A DNA stretch of 64,000 bases from Symbiodinium natans. Taxonomy: Eukaryota > Sar > Dinophyceae > Suessiales > Symbiodiniaceae. The notes beneath the pieces are model-generated. The model worked only from the letters and a program-made list of their open reading frames with translations, was not told the DNA's origin and did no database searches. Location of the stretch: assembly GCA_905221605.1 (NCBI GenBank), contig CAJNDS010002279.1:5001-69000 (forward strand). The letters run 5' to 3'. Positions 21,269-32,918 of the stretch are shown here, one piece after another (position 1 is the first letter of the stretch; each line of letters starts with the position of its first letter). A program made the translations under genes and the position numbers.

Positions 21269-21559
21269 AGCTGTTTAGGGCTTGGGATTCAGGGTTTGAG
21301 GCAAACCTATTCGCAACCCTAAGCCCATAAACCCTAAACCCTGCAAAGGGTTCGGGGCTTTAAGATTTCGAACTCCCCCGGCTGTAAGAACCCTGGCTGG
21401 CAAAAAGGCTAGGGGCTCATAAGCAGAATTCGAGGTGCGGATCTATGGGTTTAGGGTTTAGGGTTTGTGGTTTGGGGTTTCTAAGGGTGTGTCATGGTCC
21501 CTTAGTATGGTCCCTTACCCACCTTGAAGGGTATGTAACTATCCCAAGAGTTTAGTGTA

Positions 21560-21688
21560 CTACTATTTGCTTAAGAACTACCCCCAAAACAAGATTCTTC
21601 CTTACAAGGGCAATGTAGGGATCAGTATCTCTTTTTTGTTTGTGTGGGGGGGGGGGGGGGGGGGTGGGGGTTCTTCAGCGAATGGCAG
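21560..21688 (+). mobile_element. Family H element H2 with poly-G tract
   Basis: CTACTATTTGCTTAAGAACT to GGGTTCTTCAGCGAATGGCA then G. A run of about 20 G lies inside. Confidence 0.75.
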
Positions 21689-21785
21689 TTTAGGGTGTTT
21701 ATAGGGCTTTAATGCCCCGAAAGCCCTGTAGAAGCCTAAACCCTAAACCCTAAACCCTAAACCCTAAACCCTAAGCCCCAAGGGC

Positions 21786-21881
21786 GAGGGGTTCGCTTTC
21801 ATCCCAACACCCTCCATAAGGTCCTCGTGCACGACGCAGTGCCTGGCTGCTCGCCCTGTTTCGACGCAGTTTTGGGCATGC
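21786..21881 (+). CDS. CCP-like module exon (SCTTQCLA)
   Basis: IPTPSIRSSCTTQCLAARPV then STQFWACLG: second, third and fourth cysteines of the module are present, but the GY after Cys3 is replaced by AR. Followed directly by TTTAGGG repeat. Confidence 0.5.
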
Positions 21882-22619
21882 TTGGGGTTTAGGGTTTAGG
21901 GTGTAGGGTTTCGGGTTTAGGGTTTAGGGTTTAGGCCTAAGGGCTTAGGGTAATTGGGGTTTAGGGTTATGGTTCGGCGACACCAATAGCCCTGAATTCG
22001 AGAATACTCGTTGCGCTGTAGATCACAAGATTCTTTCTGCTTCAGGGTAACTGTTGGAGTCTTCGGGTTTTTGCTCAGAACGAGGGTACTTGTGCAAGCA
22101 GAGGGGTTGTGGGGGGGGGGGGGGCTCTTAACTTCAGCACATAGGTTTACACACGACCCCACCCTAAACCGGGGGGGGGGGAGGGGGGAGGGCTTCTTCT
22201 GCGCTGCGTGGGCCAAGAGGTCCCAAGATTCCCCAAGAAAACAAGGCCACGCTTAGCTATCAAATGTGCTAATGTTTGGGTTTACGGCTTGCCGTTGCGC
22301 GCTCAAACCCTAAACCCGGAACCCGAACGCCTAAACCCTAACCCCTAAAACCTACACCTCCCACCGCCGCCTTGGCAAAGTGTTGCTGTGGTTTGTTTAG
22401 GGCCCTGTACCTCCCAGAGGCGTGGAGCCATCATGATTCAAGGGATTCAGGCTCGCACCTCCACTTGTACCCCGAAAGGTTCCTACTTAAACTCCCAGTA
22501 CATGGCCCTTCTACGACCTTAAGGATCTTTAGAAAGGGTCCCAAAAACCCAAGGGTACAACCTTAAGGGTCCAAGGTACAACCCTGGAATGATCCTTACA
22601 ATCCCGAAACCCACTTCAA

Positions 22620-22690
22620 GCGCTGGAGGCCGGTTACACGCCATCTGCTGCTAAGCTGACATGCAACGCGGCCACGCTCACGCCTGCGCC
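22620..22690 (+). CDS. CCP-like module exon (AGYTPSAAKLTC)
   Basis: LEAGYTPSAAKLTCNAATLT then PA. Carries GYTPS, the L.C cysteine and LTP that opens the last third of the module. GC-rich compared with the flanking intron sequence. Confidence 0.75.
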
Positions 22691-23301
22691 GTGACAAAAT
22701 CTTATGGCCCCTGCACGCTAGGAATTTCGCTACGCAGCGCCCGAGTCTGATAGGCAGGTGGCACAATACTTTTGGGATTTCAGGTTTTTGAGGGGGTGGT
22801 TCTTTACTGGAAGATTCACCGGACTAGAAGTAGGGGTATAAGTAGCGTAGCTATACTTCTAACCTTACTCAGGGAACCTATAACCCTACCCCTAAACCCT
22901 AAACCCTAAACCCTAAATGAACCTCCATGTAGATCTTCACGGTCGGCCTGAAGAGTGTTGCTGGGGGCCAAGAAGTGAGTCATGCCTTCGGCTTCTGGAG
23001 GGTTTAGGGTTTAGGGTTAAGGGTTTAGGGTTTAGGGGTTAGGGTTTAGGGTTTAGGGTTTAGGGTGTAGGGTGTGGGTTTTGTTTTGTTGGTTGTGCAT
23101 ATCGCCATCTTCTGATGGCTGCTCCTCTTCCTAAACCCCAAAACGTCCGAAACCCTGAAATTCCAAGCCCGAAACGTTCTCAATTCCACCCTGTAAACCC
23201 TAAACCTTCGAGAGCCGAAACACTATCCCTAAACCCTAAACCTTAAACCTTGAACCCTAAACCCCATTAGAACACAGCGGAGCCCTAAGCACCACCATTC
23301 T

Positions 23302-23390
23302 TCGTCCAGCGCCGAGGCCACCTTTGAATGCGCTGCTAACCCTTGCGTCATTCCGACGGTGGAGCAACTTGACCTCGATACGAGCTCAAC
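23302..23390 (+). CDS. CCP-like module exon (TFECAANPC)
   Basis: SSAEATFECAANPCVIPTVE then QLDLDTS: last two cysteines of the module (TF.C...PC) followed by the P.VE linker. Bounded left by a CCCTAAA block at 23.22-23.27 kb and right by TTTAGGG. Confidence 0.65.
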
Positions 23391-23867
23391 CCGAAGGGTT
23401 TAGGGTTTAGGGTTTGGGGTTTAGGGTTTCGGGTTAGGGGCCCCACCTCAGAACGGAAACCCTAATCCCCTAGGTGAAGCTCTCCACAACCAACCTCATG
23501 AACGAAGCCCCACTCAGAAGAAGCCGTATAGACAGAAAAGAAAAACCGACAGCGTTTTGGCGATTTACGCACATAGGGGTACAGTAAGGACCCCAATAAA
23601 ATACCGCCTAGTATCGTAAAGCCAAAACCCCAAACCCCAAACCCGAAACCCTAAACCCTAAACCCTATAAACCCTAAACCCCCCTTATCGGTACCAGAGA
23701 ACTTCAGATTCCGAAAGCTTGGGGAGGGCAGAGGGCAGAGAGGAAGGGGCACAGGAGGCTTGCACCCAGGGCAGCTGTTCACCTCAGATTTCGGGTCGTT
23801 TTAGAATTTAGGGTTTAGGGTTTAGGGTTTAGGAAAGTTCGGAGATGAACGCTGAGACATTTGCCAA

Positions 23868-23965
23868 CAAGAAGACGGCAAGCGCGAGCTTGATGACTCA
23901 AGGACCAGCTTGGGCAATGGCTGCCGCGGCATCTCGGGCAAGACTGTCGAGTCTGGCAAGGCATG
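23868..23965 (+). CDS. CCP-like module exon (NGCRGISGKTVESG)
   Basis: DGKRELDDSRTSLGNGCRGI then SGKTVESGKACL. Defines the first third of the module: Cys1 in NGC, GI.GKTV.SG, then Cys2. The same signature recurs at 42.0 kb. Confidence 0.65.
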
Positions 23966-24128
23966 CTTGTGCTGAAGCTTTTTTTGTTAGTGTCATGTTT
24001 ATTAATATTGTTCATATTGTCGTTCGTATTAGCACTGTTATCAAAATTAGTACTACTATATACTTGTTGCTGTTGTAATTCTTGTTACTTCTATAATGAT
24101 TCTTGCTATTGCGATTATTCGTATTGGC

Positions 24129-24493
24129 CAAAGCGGACCTTTTGAGCTCCTTGGTGTTTTCATCCCGGCGCATTCTGCAGGAGTGCCGACGTTTGCCGAC
24201 GAAAATGTTGGGACGTTTCCCCTAATACTAAGTGTCCTCAATTGGGATCATACTGGGGGGGGGGGGGGGGGGGTGTGTGCAATAATCCCTATTAAGGACT
24301 GTTAGTATAAGGGGCAATATGCCAAGACGAAAATGTTTGAAGCAGCGCAAAGCCACTTTAGAGACTTGCACGTGCACTATAACGCTCAGCCATCCGAGCA
24401 GACGTGTGCGCAGGTGTGCCATACGGTCTGCAAACCGGGCTACAGCCCGAATGTGCCTGAGATGAGGTTTCAGCTTGTTGGGCAGAGGTTTTG
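24129..24493 (+). CDS. CCP-like module exon split by a family B element
   Basis: Left part (24129-24209) reads AKADLLSSLVFSSRRILQEC then RRLPTKM; right part (24326-24493) reads FEAAQSHFRDLHVHYNAQPS, EQTCAQVCHTVCKPGYSPNV and ends PEMRFQLVGQRF with TGA. The two parts join in one frame if the family-B element between 12-bp direct repeats is removed. Holds Cys2, Cys3 and GYSP. The TGA may be the real end or an intron start. Confidence 0.6.
24207..24325 (+). mobile_element. Family B element (B5) inside a CCP-like exon
   Basis: TTGGGACGTTTCCCCTAATA to AGGACTGTTAGTATAAGGGG then CAATATGCCAA, flanked by the 12-bp direct repeat GACGAAAATGTT (24198-24209, 24326-24337). Contains a run of about 18 G. Confidence 0.78.
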
Positions 24494-24499
24494 AGAATG

Positions 24500-25480
24500 G
24501 GTCAGTTGCTCTTGTTCCTCTCAGAAATTGAGCATCGAATATGATTATGGGGCAAATGCGTGGGTACGGAGGCTCGCCACGATCTTGCATTTCTTGGAGG
24601 CAATAAGGGAGCCGGAATTGGGAGAGTAGAGGGTCATAGTTTTGCTGGACCGGCCGTGCTTCTATCAGGAGCCGAAAAGACAACTGCCAACATTGTCCGC
24701 AGCCCTCTCCCCAATGCACAAACAAGCAGCCACCCAAAATTCTTCATTCTCATCGCATAGGCCCGGCTTGGTGTTCCGAGAGGGTGAGCGGTTTGATGGA
24801 ACGGAGTGATTGAATTAAACCGGCCAGGGAAGTCCTAGTGCGGTTGTACGTGGATGCATGAGAGATCTTCTTCTGGTTCCTTAGAGCTTCAGGATTTTTT
24901 TGTTTGAGGATTTCCCAAGAGTCAGGTCCACGCACAGATGTTGCAGCCTGCCTGAGGTTGAGCGCTTGTCCTGCTTGGCGGAGGTGGGGACGAGGGGGAG
25001 AAGACAAGAGCTTGAAGTACGAAGCATTCAGCTGCACCCTTTCCGGAACCAGCTCGGAGTCTGAGGTTTAGGGTTCAGGGTTCAGGGTTTAGGGTTTAGG
25101 GTTTAGGGTTTAGGGTTCGGGGGGTCGGGATTTGTGGTGCAGCTCTCGGACAGCCTGCGTGGAAGCCCTTTTGGCTTAGTAAGTAGGGTTAGAAAGGTGG
25201 GCTATCCCTAAATCCTAAACCCTAAGCCTAAACCCTAAACCCTAAAGGGGATGATAGTCGGGTTTCTAGGGTAGACTAAGTAGACTTATGAAGTCGAAAG
25301 AGCTCCCAAGTAGGGTTGTCAAGAAGTTGTGGTTCTGCTGTGAGGGCTCGTGCGGCTTTCTGGAAATTGGGTTTAAGATCTTCTACTCCCAAAAAGAAGG
25401 GTTTAGGGTTTAGGGTTTAGGGTTTGGGGGTTTGGGGGTTTGGGGGTTTGGGGGTTTGGGGGTTTAGGCAGGTTTAGCAT
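24500..25480. other. Unique region with unrecognised frames
   Basis: Low in telomeric repeat from 24.5 to 25.05 kb. Open frames on both strands (for example + strand HDLAFLGGNKGAGIGRVEGH), none recognised. Possibly an older inserted sequence. Confidence 0.4.
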
Positions 25481-25618
25481 ACAGCAGCATGTGGACACGA
25501 ACAGCTTCCCCCAACAAGCCTCATGCACAAAAGGGAAGAGCGTCCAGTGTTCCTCTTTGTCTGCAACCCCCAGGCTTGGGGGGTAGGGAAAGACGCCTGG
25601 ACCTACAGACCTACATTA

Positions 25619-25726
25619 CTAGGACCGGGAGTAGGCCCTTTTTTCCTTTTGTTATCGTTGGGGTTCCCTGATAATCCCCTTAACAAAAAGGGTACCCTTT
25701 TATTCCTAGGTTACTCCCACGTCTAG
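25619..25726 (+). mobile_element. Family C element C3
   Basis: CTAGGACCGGGAGTAGGCCC to CCTAGGTTACTCCCACGTCT then AG, flanked by ATTA at 25615-25618 and 25727-25730. Complete CT...AG copy. Confidence 0.82.
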
Positions 25727-25995
25727 ATTACATGCGCGCTGGAACCATGTGCTTGCAGGAAAAGGCTTAGGGTTTGGGTTTTGGAACCCTAAACCCAAAA
25801 CCCCTAAGCCCAGGAACTCCCAACGAGCTTGGCCTCAAGCACTGGAAAGGCCCCAGGTAGGATAAGGGGGACCCTTCAAAGGGAGCCCTTCTCAACCCTC
25901 TTCTGTCTCTTTTAAACAGGGCCCCAATTCAGAGGGTCTATCCTTAAACGGTCCCCCTAATCCTATACGCCCCCCCCCCCCCCCCCCCCCCCCCC

Positions 25996-26070
25996 TGGAA
26001 GGTGCTGACCCCAAGCACCTTCCTCTGCGAGCCGGATCCATGCCCGATTCCCTTCGACAAGAGCCTCGGA
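25996..26070 (+). CDS. CCP-like module exon (TFLCEPDPC)
   Basis: KVLTPSTFLCEPDPCPIPFD then KS. A clear final third: LTPSTF.C.PDPC.IP. Immediately preceded by a long poly-C run. Confidence 0.75.
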
Positions 26071-26342
26071 ATCCCTAAACCCGAAACCCGAAACCCTAAG
26101 CCCTAAGCCCTAAACCCTAAACCCTAAACCCTAAACCCTAAACCCTAAACCCTAAACCCTAAACCCTAAACCCCTAACCCTAAACCCTAAACCCTACCTT
26201 CCGCAGCCCTTGCCCGCCCTGCGCGATGAGCTTTCGAAGCCTTCATATCCCGAGCAAAGATCGGCCCTGAAGTCTAGGACCCAAAGAAGGGCCCTTGTGC
26301 CTCCTTTTTGGGGGGTTAAGGGTTTAGGGTTTAGGGTTTAGG

Positions 26343-26450
26343 GTGACCCAGAGTAGGCCCTTTTTCCCTTGTTTTAGGGCTCAGTCAGATTCCATATCAG
26401 TTTTTTCGAATCAAAAAGGGTACCCTTTGTATTCCTGGCTTGCTTTCGGG
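26343..26450 (+). mobile_element. Family C element C4
   Basis: GACCCAGAGTAGGCCC to TATTCCTGGCTTGCTTTCGG; its left end is fused to a TTTAGGG run. Confidence 0.6.
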
Positions 26451-26576
26451 CGCTGACGTTCTTTACTTGGAAGCTCTTTTGACGTAGTAAGTCTACCTGG
26501 TACCCACTTGAATCATCCACCCTTGGTAACCCTAAACCCTTAGCCCCGTACTAACCCTACTTACTAAGTCAACTCC

Positions 26577-26760
26577 CTGGTTCTTAGTAGGGAATGAGGG
26601 ATGAGGTACCCTATGTATACCCTTTAAGGGAATGAGGTACCCTATGTATACCCTTATACCTGTATACCCTGTAAGGGATTGTATAGGGTACCTCCTTCCC
26701 TCATAACCCTAAACCCTAAACCCTAAACCCTAAAACCCTAAATTCCCTTCTAAGAACCAT
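26577..26760 (+). mobile_element. Family G element with internal telomeric array
   Basis: CTGGTTCTTAGTAGGGAATG to ATTCCCTTCTAAGAACCA. Interior GAATGAGGTACCCTATGTAT is doubled, and about 40 bp of CCCTAAA sit near the right end. Confidence 0.75.
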
Positions 26761-27435
26761 GGAGTGGAAAGGACCAGGAAGTCGGGGGTTTCGAGCTTAA
26801 GGGGATTGCGCGCAAGCGGCGAAGAGGGGTCTAGCAGGCTACGGGGACTTCGGACTTGCGGGTTTAGGGTTTAGGGTTTAGGGTTTAAAGGTTTAGGGTT
26901 GGTGGGTGCGTGATCCATCCTGAAGCCACAAGCCAAGAAGCCAAAGCCTTTAGGTCCTGGGCGGGAAAGCTCCTGGGCATTTGCAAGCCCCATGGAACCT
27001 CAAGCTGCCCCGTTCCCCGAGGGTTTAGGGTTTAGGGTTTAGGGTTCGGGTTTCGGGTTTCGGGTTTAGGGTTTCGGGTTTCGGTTTAGGGTTTAGGGTT
27101 TAGGTTAACCCAACAATTGGGGTCAGATACCCTACACTACTATGGTCCCGATTAGGGCACATGAACCATATACCCTTTTGGACGTTTAGGGTTCATCTGG
27201 CCCCCAAGGTAGAGAGCTGCAGCACGTCCCACACACATGCAGCACTCTAGACACTTGAACTCTCCCTTTCCACCCCGAAACCCCCTGCAATGAAAGGCCA
27301 CCTCCAGCAATTTGCTTGAACCCTGAGCCCGAAAAAGCCCTAAACCCCGCACCTTACCCCCTGCAGTGTAGACCCAAACCGGGCCTACCCTAGACCCTAA
27401 ACCCTAAACCCTAAACCCATGAACCTCCCCGGTGC

Positions 27436-27496
27436 TCAGAAATCAGGAGGGCAGTGGATGTGTTGGCGTCCCCGCCAAGTGCCGCGTCCTGTGCTA
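27436..27496 (+). CDS. CCP-like module exon (GSGCVGVPAKC)
   Basis: QEGSGCVGVPAKCRVLC then TAG. Start of module, close to GSGCAGVP at 33.2 and 48.0 kb. Short, so the 3' border is uncertain. Confidence 0.5.
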
Positions 27497-27677
27497 GAGG
27501 GGCCCCTACCTTACCCTGAAGGGGTCAGGGTCTAGGGAAACAAGTACTGGGTAAACCCTAAACCCTAAACCCTAAATTCAAAGGCATGGTCGCAACCATT
27601 TTTACTAATTTGAAGCCCAGTATGCCCCAACCTATACCCCATGATACCCCAGTGTACCCAATGATTATGCCCTATGA

Positions 27678-27772
27678 TTTGGGATGGTCCCCCTCATACT
27701 AACAGTAATAGAGATTATAATAGGGGTACTAGAATGCCTATTCAGGACTGTTAGTATAAGCGGAACATCCCA
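27678..27772 (+). mobile_element. Family B element
   Basis: TTGGGATGGTCCCCCTCATA to GGACTGTTAGTATAAGCGGA then ACATCCCAA. Confidence 0.75.
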
Positions 27773-27829
27773 ACCTATGATCCTACCTCAAGGGTTCAGC
27801 AACTAGGTATATACGGCCCTGAGCCAAAG

Positions 27830-28600
27830 CTTCATAAGTCGAGGAAGATGCACATTTTGATGTCGCGGGCGGGATTGCAGTATTTGTTTTTATGGTGACA
27901 CTTGGGGCTTTCCGAAATTAGGGGTACCTTGTTGTCCTTCTTATCGATGGATCCTACTCTTTGGGGATCTCTATTGGGGTGCCCTATTTTCGTAAACCCC
28001 CACTTGTTGTCCAACCTAGTTCCTGATTCTGCAGCCCTTGTCAGGAACGGAGCAACTAGCATTGAGTCGTCGCAGAAGTGCACCACGCAACTTGGAGGAA
28101 AGTTGAAACCCCAAGGAAAGGCTGCAATGTAATGAAGCGGCACAGGGACTTTTTTGCTTGACTGTCATTGCAGCTTCAATGGTAAGACCATGGTGAAGCA
28201 CACTCATGACATGAAGACTAGCATCTGACTGAGCGGATGGGAGCAAACGTGACGATGACCTTTGCTTGTTCGTACCCGAACAGACGCCCAGAGCCCCATG
28301 CCATTGAGTTCTTACTTGGAGGTTCATGGGTAGTTGTACGTGTACCCTCGCCAACTAGGGTGATAAATTGGTTTGAACCATTCATGAGCCTCCAAGCATC
28401 TCTGGTCTTGCCGAAGCTGAGTCTGATCGTTTTCCCCCACAAAGAGAGCCCCATGACCACAGCGACCTAAAATGGGACCATCGTTTAGTGAACTGGCCAC
28501 CTGAAGGGATACAGGAGCCTCACTTGTGGAACGAAGGTTGAGTTTGTATTCCTGTGCCTCATACTTGCTCCGGCTCGGCATGTCGAGGCAGTGCAAGGAG
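27830..28600. other. Unique region without telomeric repeat
   Basis: Holds a family-I-like pair of ends at 27905-28010 and a short family-A element at 28315. Several open frames on both strands, longest 112 codons on the minus strand, not recognised. Confidence 0.45.
28315..28396 (+). mobile_element. Family A-like element (short)
   Basis: CTTGGAGGTTCATGGGTAGT to CATTCATGAGCCTCCAAG; interior different from the other copies. Confidence 0.55.
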
Positions 28601-28602
28601 GG

Positions 28603-28671
28603 ATATCATCCATCCGATGCGACCCTCTCATGCGCCTTGGCAACATCTCTTGCGCTCACTTCGGCCACTTG
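28603..28671 (+). CDS. CCP-like module exon (ATLSC)
   Basis: HPSDATLSCALATSLALTSA then TW. Has PS...L.C and the LT..TW segment; GY would be in the previous exon or is lost. Confidence 0.45.
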
Positions 28672-29211
28672 GGCCTACACCCTAAACCCCAAACCCTAAA
28701 CTTCAAACCCTAAACCCTAAACCTATGCAAAGGCCGCGTGAAGCGCTAGACGGGTGGCAAAAACTAAACCAAACCCTTGGCCTTCAAAGACGACACCCAG
28801 ACAAGGGCTCGGGACTGTTTTATGACCCCACGTGAAGGTTCATGGGTTAGGGTTTAGGGTTTATGGTTTAGGGTTTAGGGTTTAGGGTTTCGGGTTAGTT
28901 GCAAGTAGGGAAGAAAATACCTCACAAAAGTTTAGAGTCCAGGTGTTACCCGAGAACCCAAGATAGACCTACCCCACACCCACTTAGTATCCTCAGGGTC
29001 TATGTACCTAAAATAGGGAATACTTGGGCCTTTAATCAAGTACCTCGTGTACAGGGACTTTGGGCCCAAGTACACAATACCTAAACCCGAATTAAACCCT
29101 AAACCCCAAACCCCAAACCCTAAACCCCAAACCCTAAACACTAAACCCTAAACCCTAAAACCCAAACCCTAAACCCAACAATGAGGCACATGGACCCATG
29201 AGAGCCGCAGC

Positions 29212-29272
29212 TTATGACCCGAGGCTTCGCCGGCGCACTCACTCCCGAGACGTGGAGTTGCCTGGAGGACAG
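29212..29272 (+). CDS. CCP-like module exon (GALTPETWSC)
   Basis: TRGFAGALTPETWSCLED: G.LTP.TW.C, last third of the module. TTTAGGG repeats follow within 10 bp. Confidence 0.55.
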
Positions 29273-29829
29273 AAGTAGGGTTTAGGGTTTAGGGCTTAGG
29301 GTTTAGGGGGTCCCTTACCCTAAGGCTCCGAATAGCCCAAAGTAGGTATTATTTACAGACTTTAGACCCCAATGTAGGTACTATTTTAATGCTTGGAGCC
29401 TCAGGGTTATTTGGGTGTCCTTACCCTAAACCCTAAACCCTAAACCCAAAACCCTAGACCCGTTCTAAGGCAACCAGGCTTTAGGGCCTTTAGGGCCCTC
29501 TGTTTTCGTAAACCCCCCACGTCGGTTCAGGTCCACGCGGTGCCCGTCGTTTGGTCAGGGTGGATCCTGTTGTGTGCCTTCTTATACATCACAGCATATC
29601 AAGAATGCAACAAATGTAAGAACAAATAAAATCGGACTCATTCGGGGTAGGATCGCTGAGCTGTGATGACTCTGAAACCCACAGCACTAACCCTAAACCC
29701 TAAACCCTAAACCCCTTAGCGCGGACTTCCAAATGCTCGCTGGACCCGGCCTGAGCCCACCTAAGAGGGGAAACTTGATCTTGTAGACTAGGCAGGACCT
29801 TGGGAGTTTTTTTTCCCCGGTATTGTGTT

Positions 29830-29886
29830 GAAGAGGATTCATGTTTACGAAAATGTGTTCAGAGGGTTTAAACGGCCAACCTACAG
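29830..29886 (+). mobile_element. Family F right-end fragment
   Basis: TTCAGAGGGTTTAAACGGCC then AACCTACAG. Confidence 0.5.
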
Positions 29887-30344
29887 TAGAGGGCTGTCTG
29901 GACGAGAAAGCAGTGTGCTCTTCACCTTCCAACGCGGCACCCGAAAGGGTTTTGGGGTTTGGGGGGGGGGTCGATCTAAATGTTGAGCCTCAATTTCCTG
30001 GGCCTAGCCTCCACAACGTTCCGCAGCCCGGACCCTGCACATGCCTAACCCAATCCTAAACTCCCAAGCTCTCTCCCTTTAGGGTTTTGGGTTTAGGCCT
30101 CAAAAGGTTTATCGCAAAGCCCTGAGAGAGTCGTAGCTGGAGAGGACCCCTGCTCACCGCCAACCAAAATCGCCAATGCACCCGAGCTTACATGCCGACA
30201 GGTGCGAGAGGGGTTGAGGGCTTTAGGGATGGGAAAGAGAGAGAGTTTAGTTTTGTTTTTTGCGCCCTGAATCCTAGACTCGAAATCCTTTGGAAAAGTT
30301 CAGCTTGAGCGGAAGGAGATTGTGGGTCAACCACAATGTCGTGA

Positions 30345-30376
30345 AAGGTATATCTATATAAATATATACGTACATA

Positions 30377-30407
<31 letters not shown>

Positions 30408-30505
30408 TTATTTATATTTGTATTTGTATTTCTATTTATATTTGTTTATATTTATACATTTATACATACATGTACACATACATATGTATATATCTATATA
30501 AATGC
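30345..30505. repeat. TATA/TATTTG microsatellites
   Basis: TATATACGTACATATACATA, then TATTTGTATTTG runs. Confidence 0.88.
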
Positions 30506-30740
30506 GAACAAGAATCTTGGATGTCCTGGGCTTGGTGGAATGTCGGCATGTGAGATCCTCTTAACCTCCGCGCCTTGATCAAGCCGTCACCTCCTTTCTG
30601 GGTTTAGGGTTTAGGGTTTAGGGTAAAGGGTTTAGGGTAAAGGGTTTAGGGTTTAGGGTTTAGGGTTCGGGTTTAGGGTTTAGGGTTTAGGGTTCAGGGT
30701 TCAGGGTTCATAAGGTTGCTATCTCCTTCCTAGAAGCTGC

Positions 30741-30795
30741 GCCCTCGGCAGGGCAACTCTATCGTCTCGGGCACCGGCTGCACCACGAGTCTTGA
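30741..30795 (+). CDS. CCP-like module exon (GNSIVSGTGCTT)
   Basis: PRQGNSIVSGTGCTTSLD, the region around Cys2 (S..SGT.CTT.C). A TGA follows, so the exon must end just before. Confidence 0.5.
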
Positions 30796-31002
30796 CTGAA
30801 AGTCGTTGTTTTTGGTAAGCCCTAAAACCCTAAAACCCCAAAACCCTGAAACCTAAAACCCTAAACCCTAAAACCCCAAAACCCTAAACCTAGATCCTAA
30901 ACCCTAAACCCTAAACCCTAAGAGCTTTGGGAGTGGGTATGAATAGGGGGTCGAAGCCAGTAGGAAGTTAGCGATCTCAAAGGCCCGCAGTCTTCGTCCT
31001 GT

Positions 31003-31066
31003 CAGGCTCTGCAACGAGGGATATTCGCCCAACCACAAATCACTGCTCCTTGGCCTTTGGACATGA
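31003..31066 (+). CDS. CCP-like module exon (CNEGYSPNHKSL)
   Basis: RLCNEGYSPNHKSLLLGLW, Cys3 plus GYSP. A different frame just upstream gives SSSC, suggesting a frame slip or an earlier acceptor. Confidence 0.5.
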
Positions 31067-31309
31067 TCGACGTTTGGGTGTTCAATGGGTCGTGGACTTT
31101 ACCAATGACGAGGGCATGAAGCGTTCCTGTGTGGCCCATAGAGGAATCTTGTAGGATTGGGCTTTCGCGTCAACTTGGTTTGCCTTGCACTTCTTTTTTC
31201 ACAAGGCCAAAAGAACCCCGCTTACCCCACACATTCCCCCCCCCCCCCCCCCCCCGCCACACCAGCAGCTTGAAGTTCTTTGTTGTTGTTAGACCTAAGG
31301 CCTAAGCTA

Positions 31310-31400
31310 CTGGGACCCGGAGTACGCCCCTTGTTCCCTTTTTTTGGGGTTGCGGTTCCCTTCTCAGCCCTTTTTGTTCCTAGGTTGCTCTAGGGTCTAG
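31310..31400 (+). mobile_element. Family C element C5
   Basis: CTGGGACCCGGAGTACGCCC to TAGGTTGCTCTAGGGTCTAG; internally shortened. Confidence 0.6.
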
Positions 31401-31516
31401 GCCTAAAGCCATAAGCCCTATGTTGTGTTGACATGGTGTGCAAGATGCGGCATGCAATTTTGAACTTCGATGCCCGTCGCTCTAGTCAAACACTCGTCCC
31501 AAGCCCTTACAACCTA

Positions 31517-31646
31517 CTCGGAGGTTCATGGTACTTATTACCGTACTTATAAACCACTTACAAGCCCCTTAAGTGCCCCCAATATGGTTATAAGTACAGG
31601 TCTTAGTACAGTTAGAACTGTTGAACAAGTACCATGAACCTCCAAG
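31517..31646 (+). mobile_element. Family A element
   Basis: Long inverted ends CTCGGAGGTTCATGGTACTT / AAGTACCATGAACCTCCAAG; interior CCACTTACAAGCCCCTTAAG shared with the other family-A copies. Confidence 0.82.
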
Positions 31647-32518
31647 GATACACTTTTCATCATGCCTGCAATTTTGGCCTGCCCCAGCTGTGCAAAAGGT
31701 GAGATATGAACCTAAAATCCCCGAAGCAGAAATAGGGGCCCCAAAACCCTAAACCCTAAACCATAAACATCAGGATCCTCCTAGTGGGGTAGAAGGGCCC
31801 CTATAGGGGGGGGGGGATTCTGGAAAAAAAACAAAGCATGGCTTGTAGGATCCTTATGTTTCTGTGGTTTTCTGAGCTCAGGTTCTGCCACCTCGGCGTG
31901 CTGGAGCCACGCACCTATGCCACTTGGATTGGGAGGGATATAGGGAGAGGTTTCAGGTTGGGGATTTAGGGTTTAGGGTTTAGGGTTTAGGGTTGAGGGT
32001 TTTAGGGTTGAGGAAGTCCATGTTGCAGAAGGGTTGAGGAAGTGCGCCGTCTTTCGTTTGCAGAGTCCCAGATTGTTGGTTTCAGGCCTCGTTGTAGGCA
32101 CCGCTTATCGTCAGGAACCCGAACCCCTGCTAAACCCCACTTGCGTGGCAAATTTTCAAGAGTCATCTGTGACTTCTTGTCCTTCCTTGCCCCGAGAGGC
32201 CATGTCATGAATAGCCCGATGTCATTTAATCAAGGTACGCTTCGTAAGCAAGGAGTAGGGTTTAGGGTTTAGTGTTTAGGGTTTAGGGTTTAGGTTCGTA
32301 AGCAAGGAGTATGGGGTTCCTGGGCACCTTGCAGGAATAGTCAGCTCTAGCTTGGTTTTTAAAACCTTTCCAGAGTCTTTGAGAAGCAAGCCCAGCAATA
32401 TCCCACAGGTTTGTACAAGCCCTGCACCCTTAGCCCTCAACCCTAAACCCCAAAGCGCGAACCCTAAACTCTAAACCCTCAACTCTAACACCTCAAAAGC
32501 CGGACCCTGAAGCACCAA

Positions 32519-32585
32519 AAAGGTGTGCGAGCCTGACCCCTGCGTCGTGCACGAAGTGGCCAACAAGTGGCCTGGGCGGCACCAC
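32519..32585 (+). CDS. CCP-like module exon (CEPDPCVVHEV)
   Basis: KVCEPDPCVVHEVANKWPGR then HHP: last two cysteines and the inter-module linker. Confidence 0.5.
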
Positions 32586-32845
32586 CCATGCACGAAAAAA
32601 GGGCCCGCAACCCTAAACCCTAAACCCTAAACGTTCTGAACTTCCAGGCGCTCCAAAAGAAGCTTGGGGTTTCAGGTTGGGGGTCAAGGTTTCTCATTTT
32701 TGTTTCAGTAGTTTAGGGTTTAGGGTTAGCAGGTAGGGTTACATGTCCCCAAAAGCTCCAACGCCCTACTTCCAACCCTGACACCCCACTTACAAGTTTT
32801 ACGGTGATGGCTTGGGGTGTTCCCTCTTCGCCTAGCAGTCCTTCA

Positions 32846-32918
32846 TCCTTAATAGAGATTTTAATAGCCCCCCCACTATAATTCCCATTGGTAGTATAGG
32901 ACGGGGGAACATGCCAAG
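32846..32918 (+). mobile_element. Family B element (partial)
   Basis: CCTTAATAGAGATTTTAATA to ACGGGGGAACATGCCAAG. Confidence 0.5.

Noticed and set aside
24228-24737. 169-codon minus-strand frame
   Set aside because: It lies opposite the + strand module exon with QVCHTVCKPGYSPNV, which fits the family; the minus frame also reads through the element and its poly-G run.
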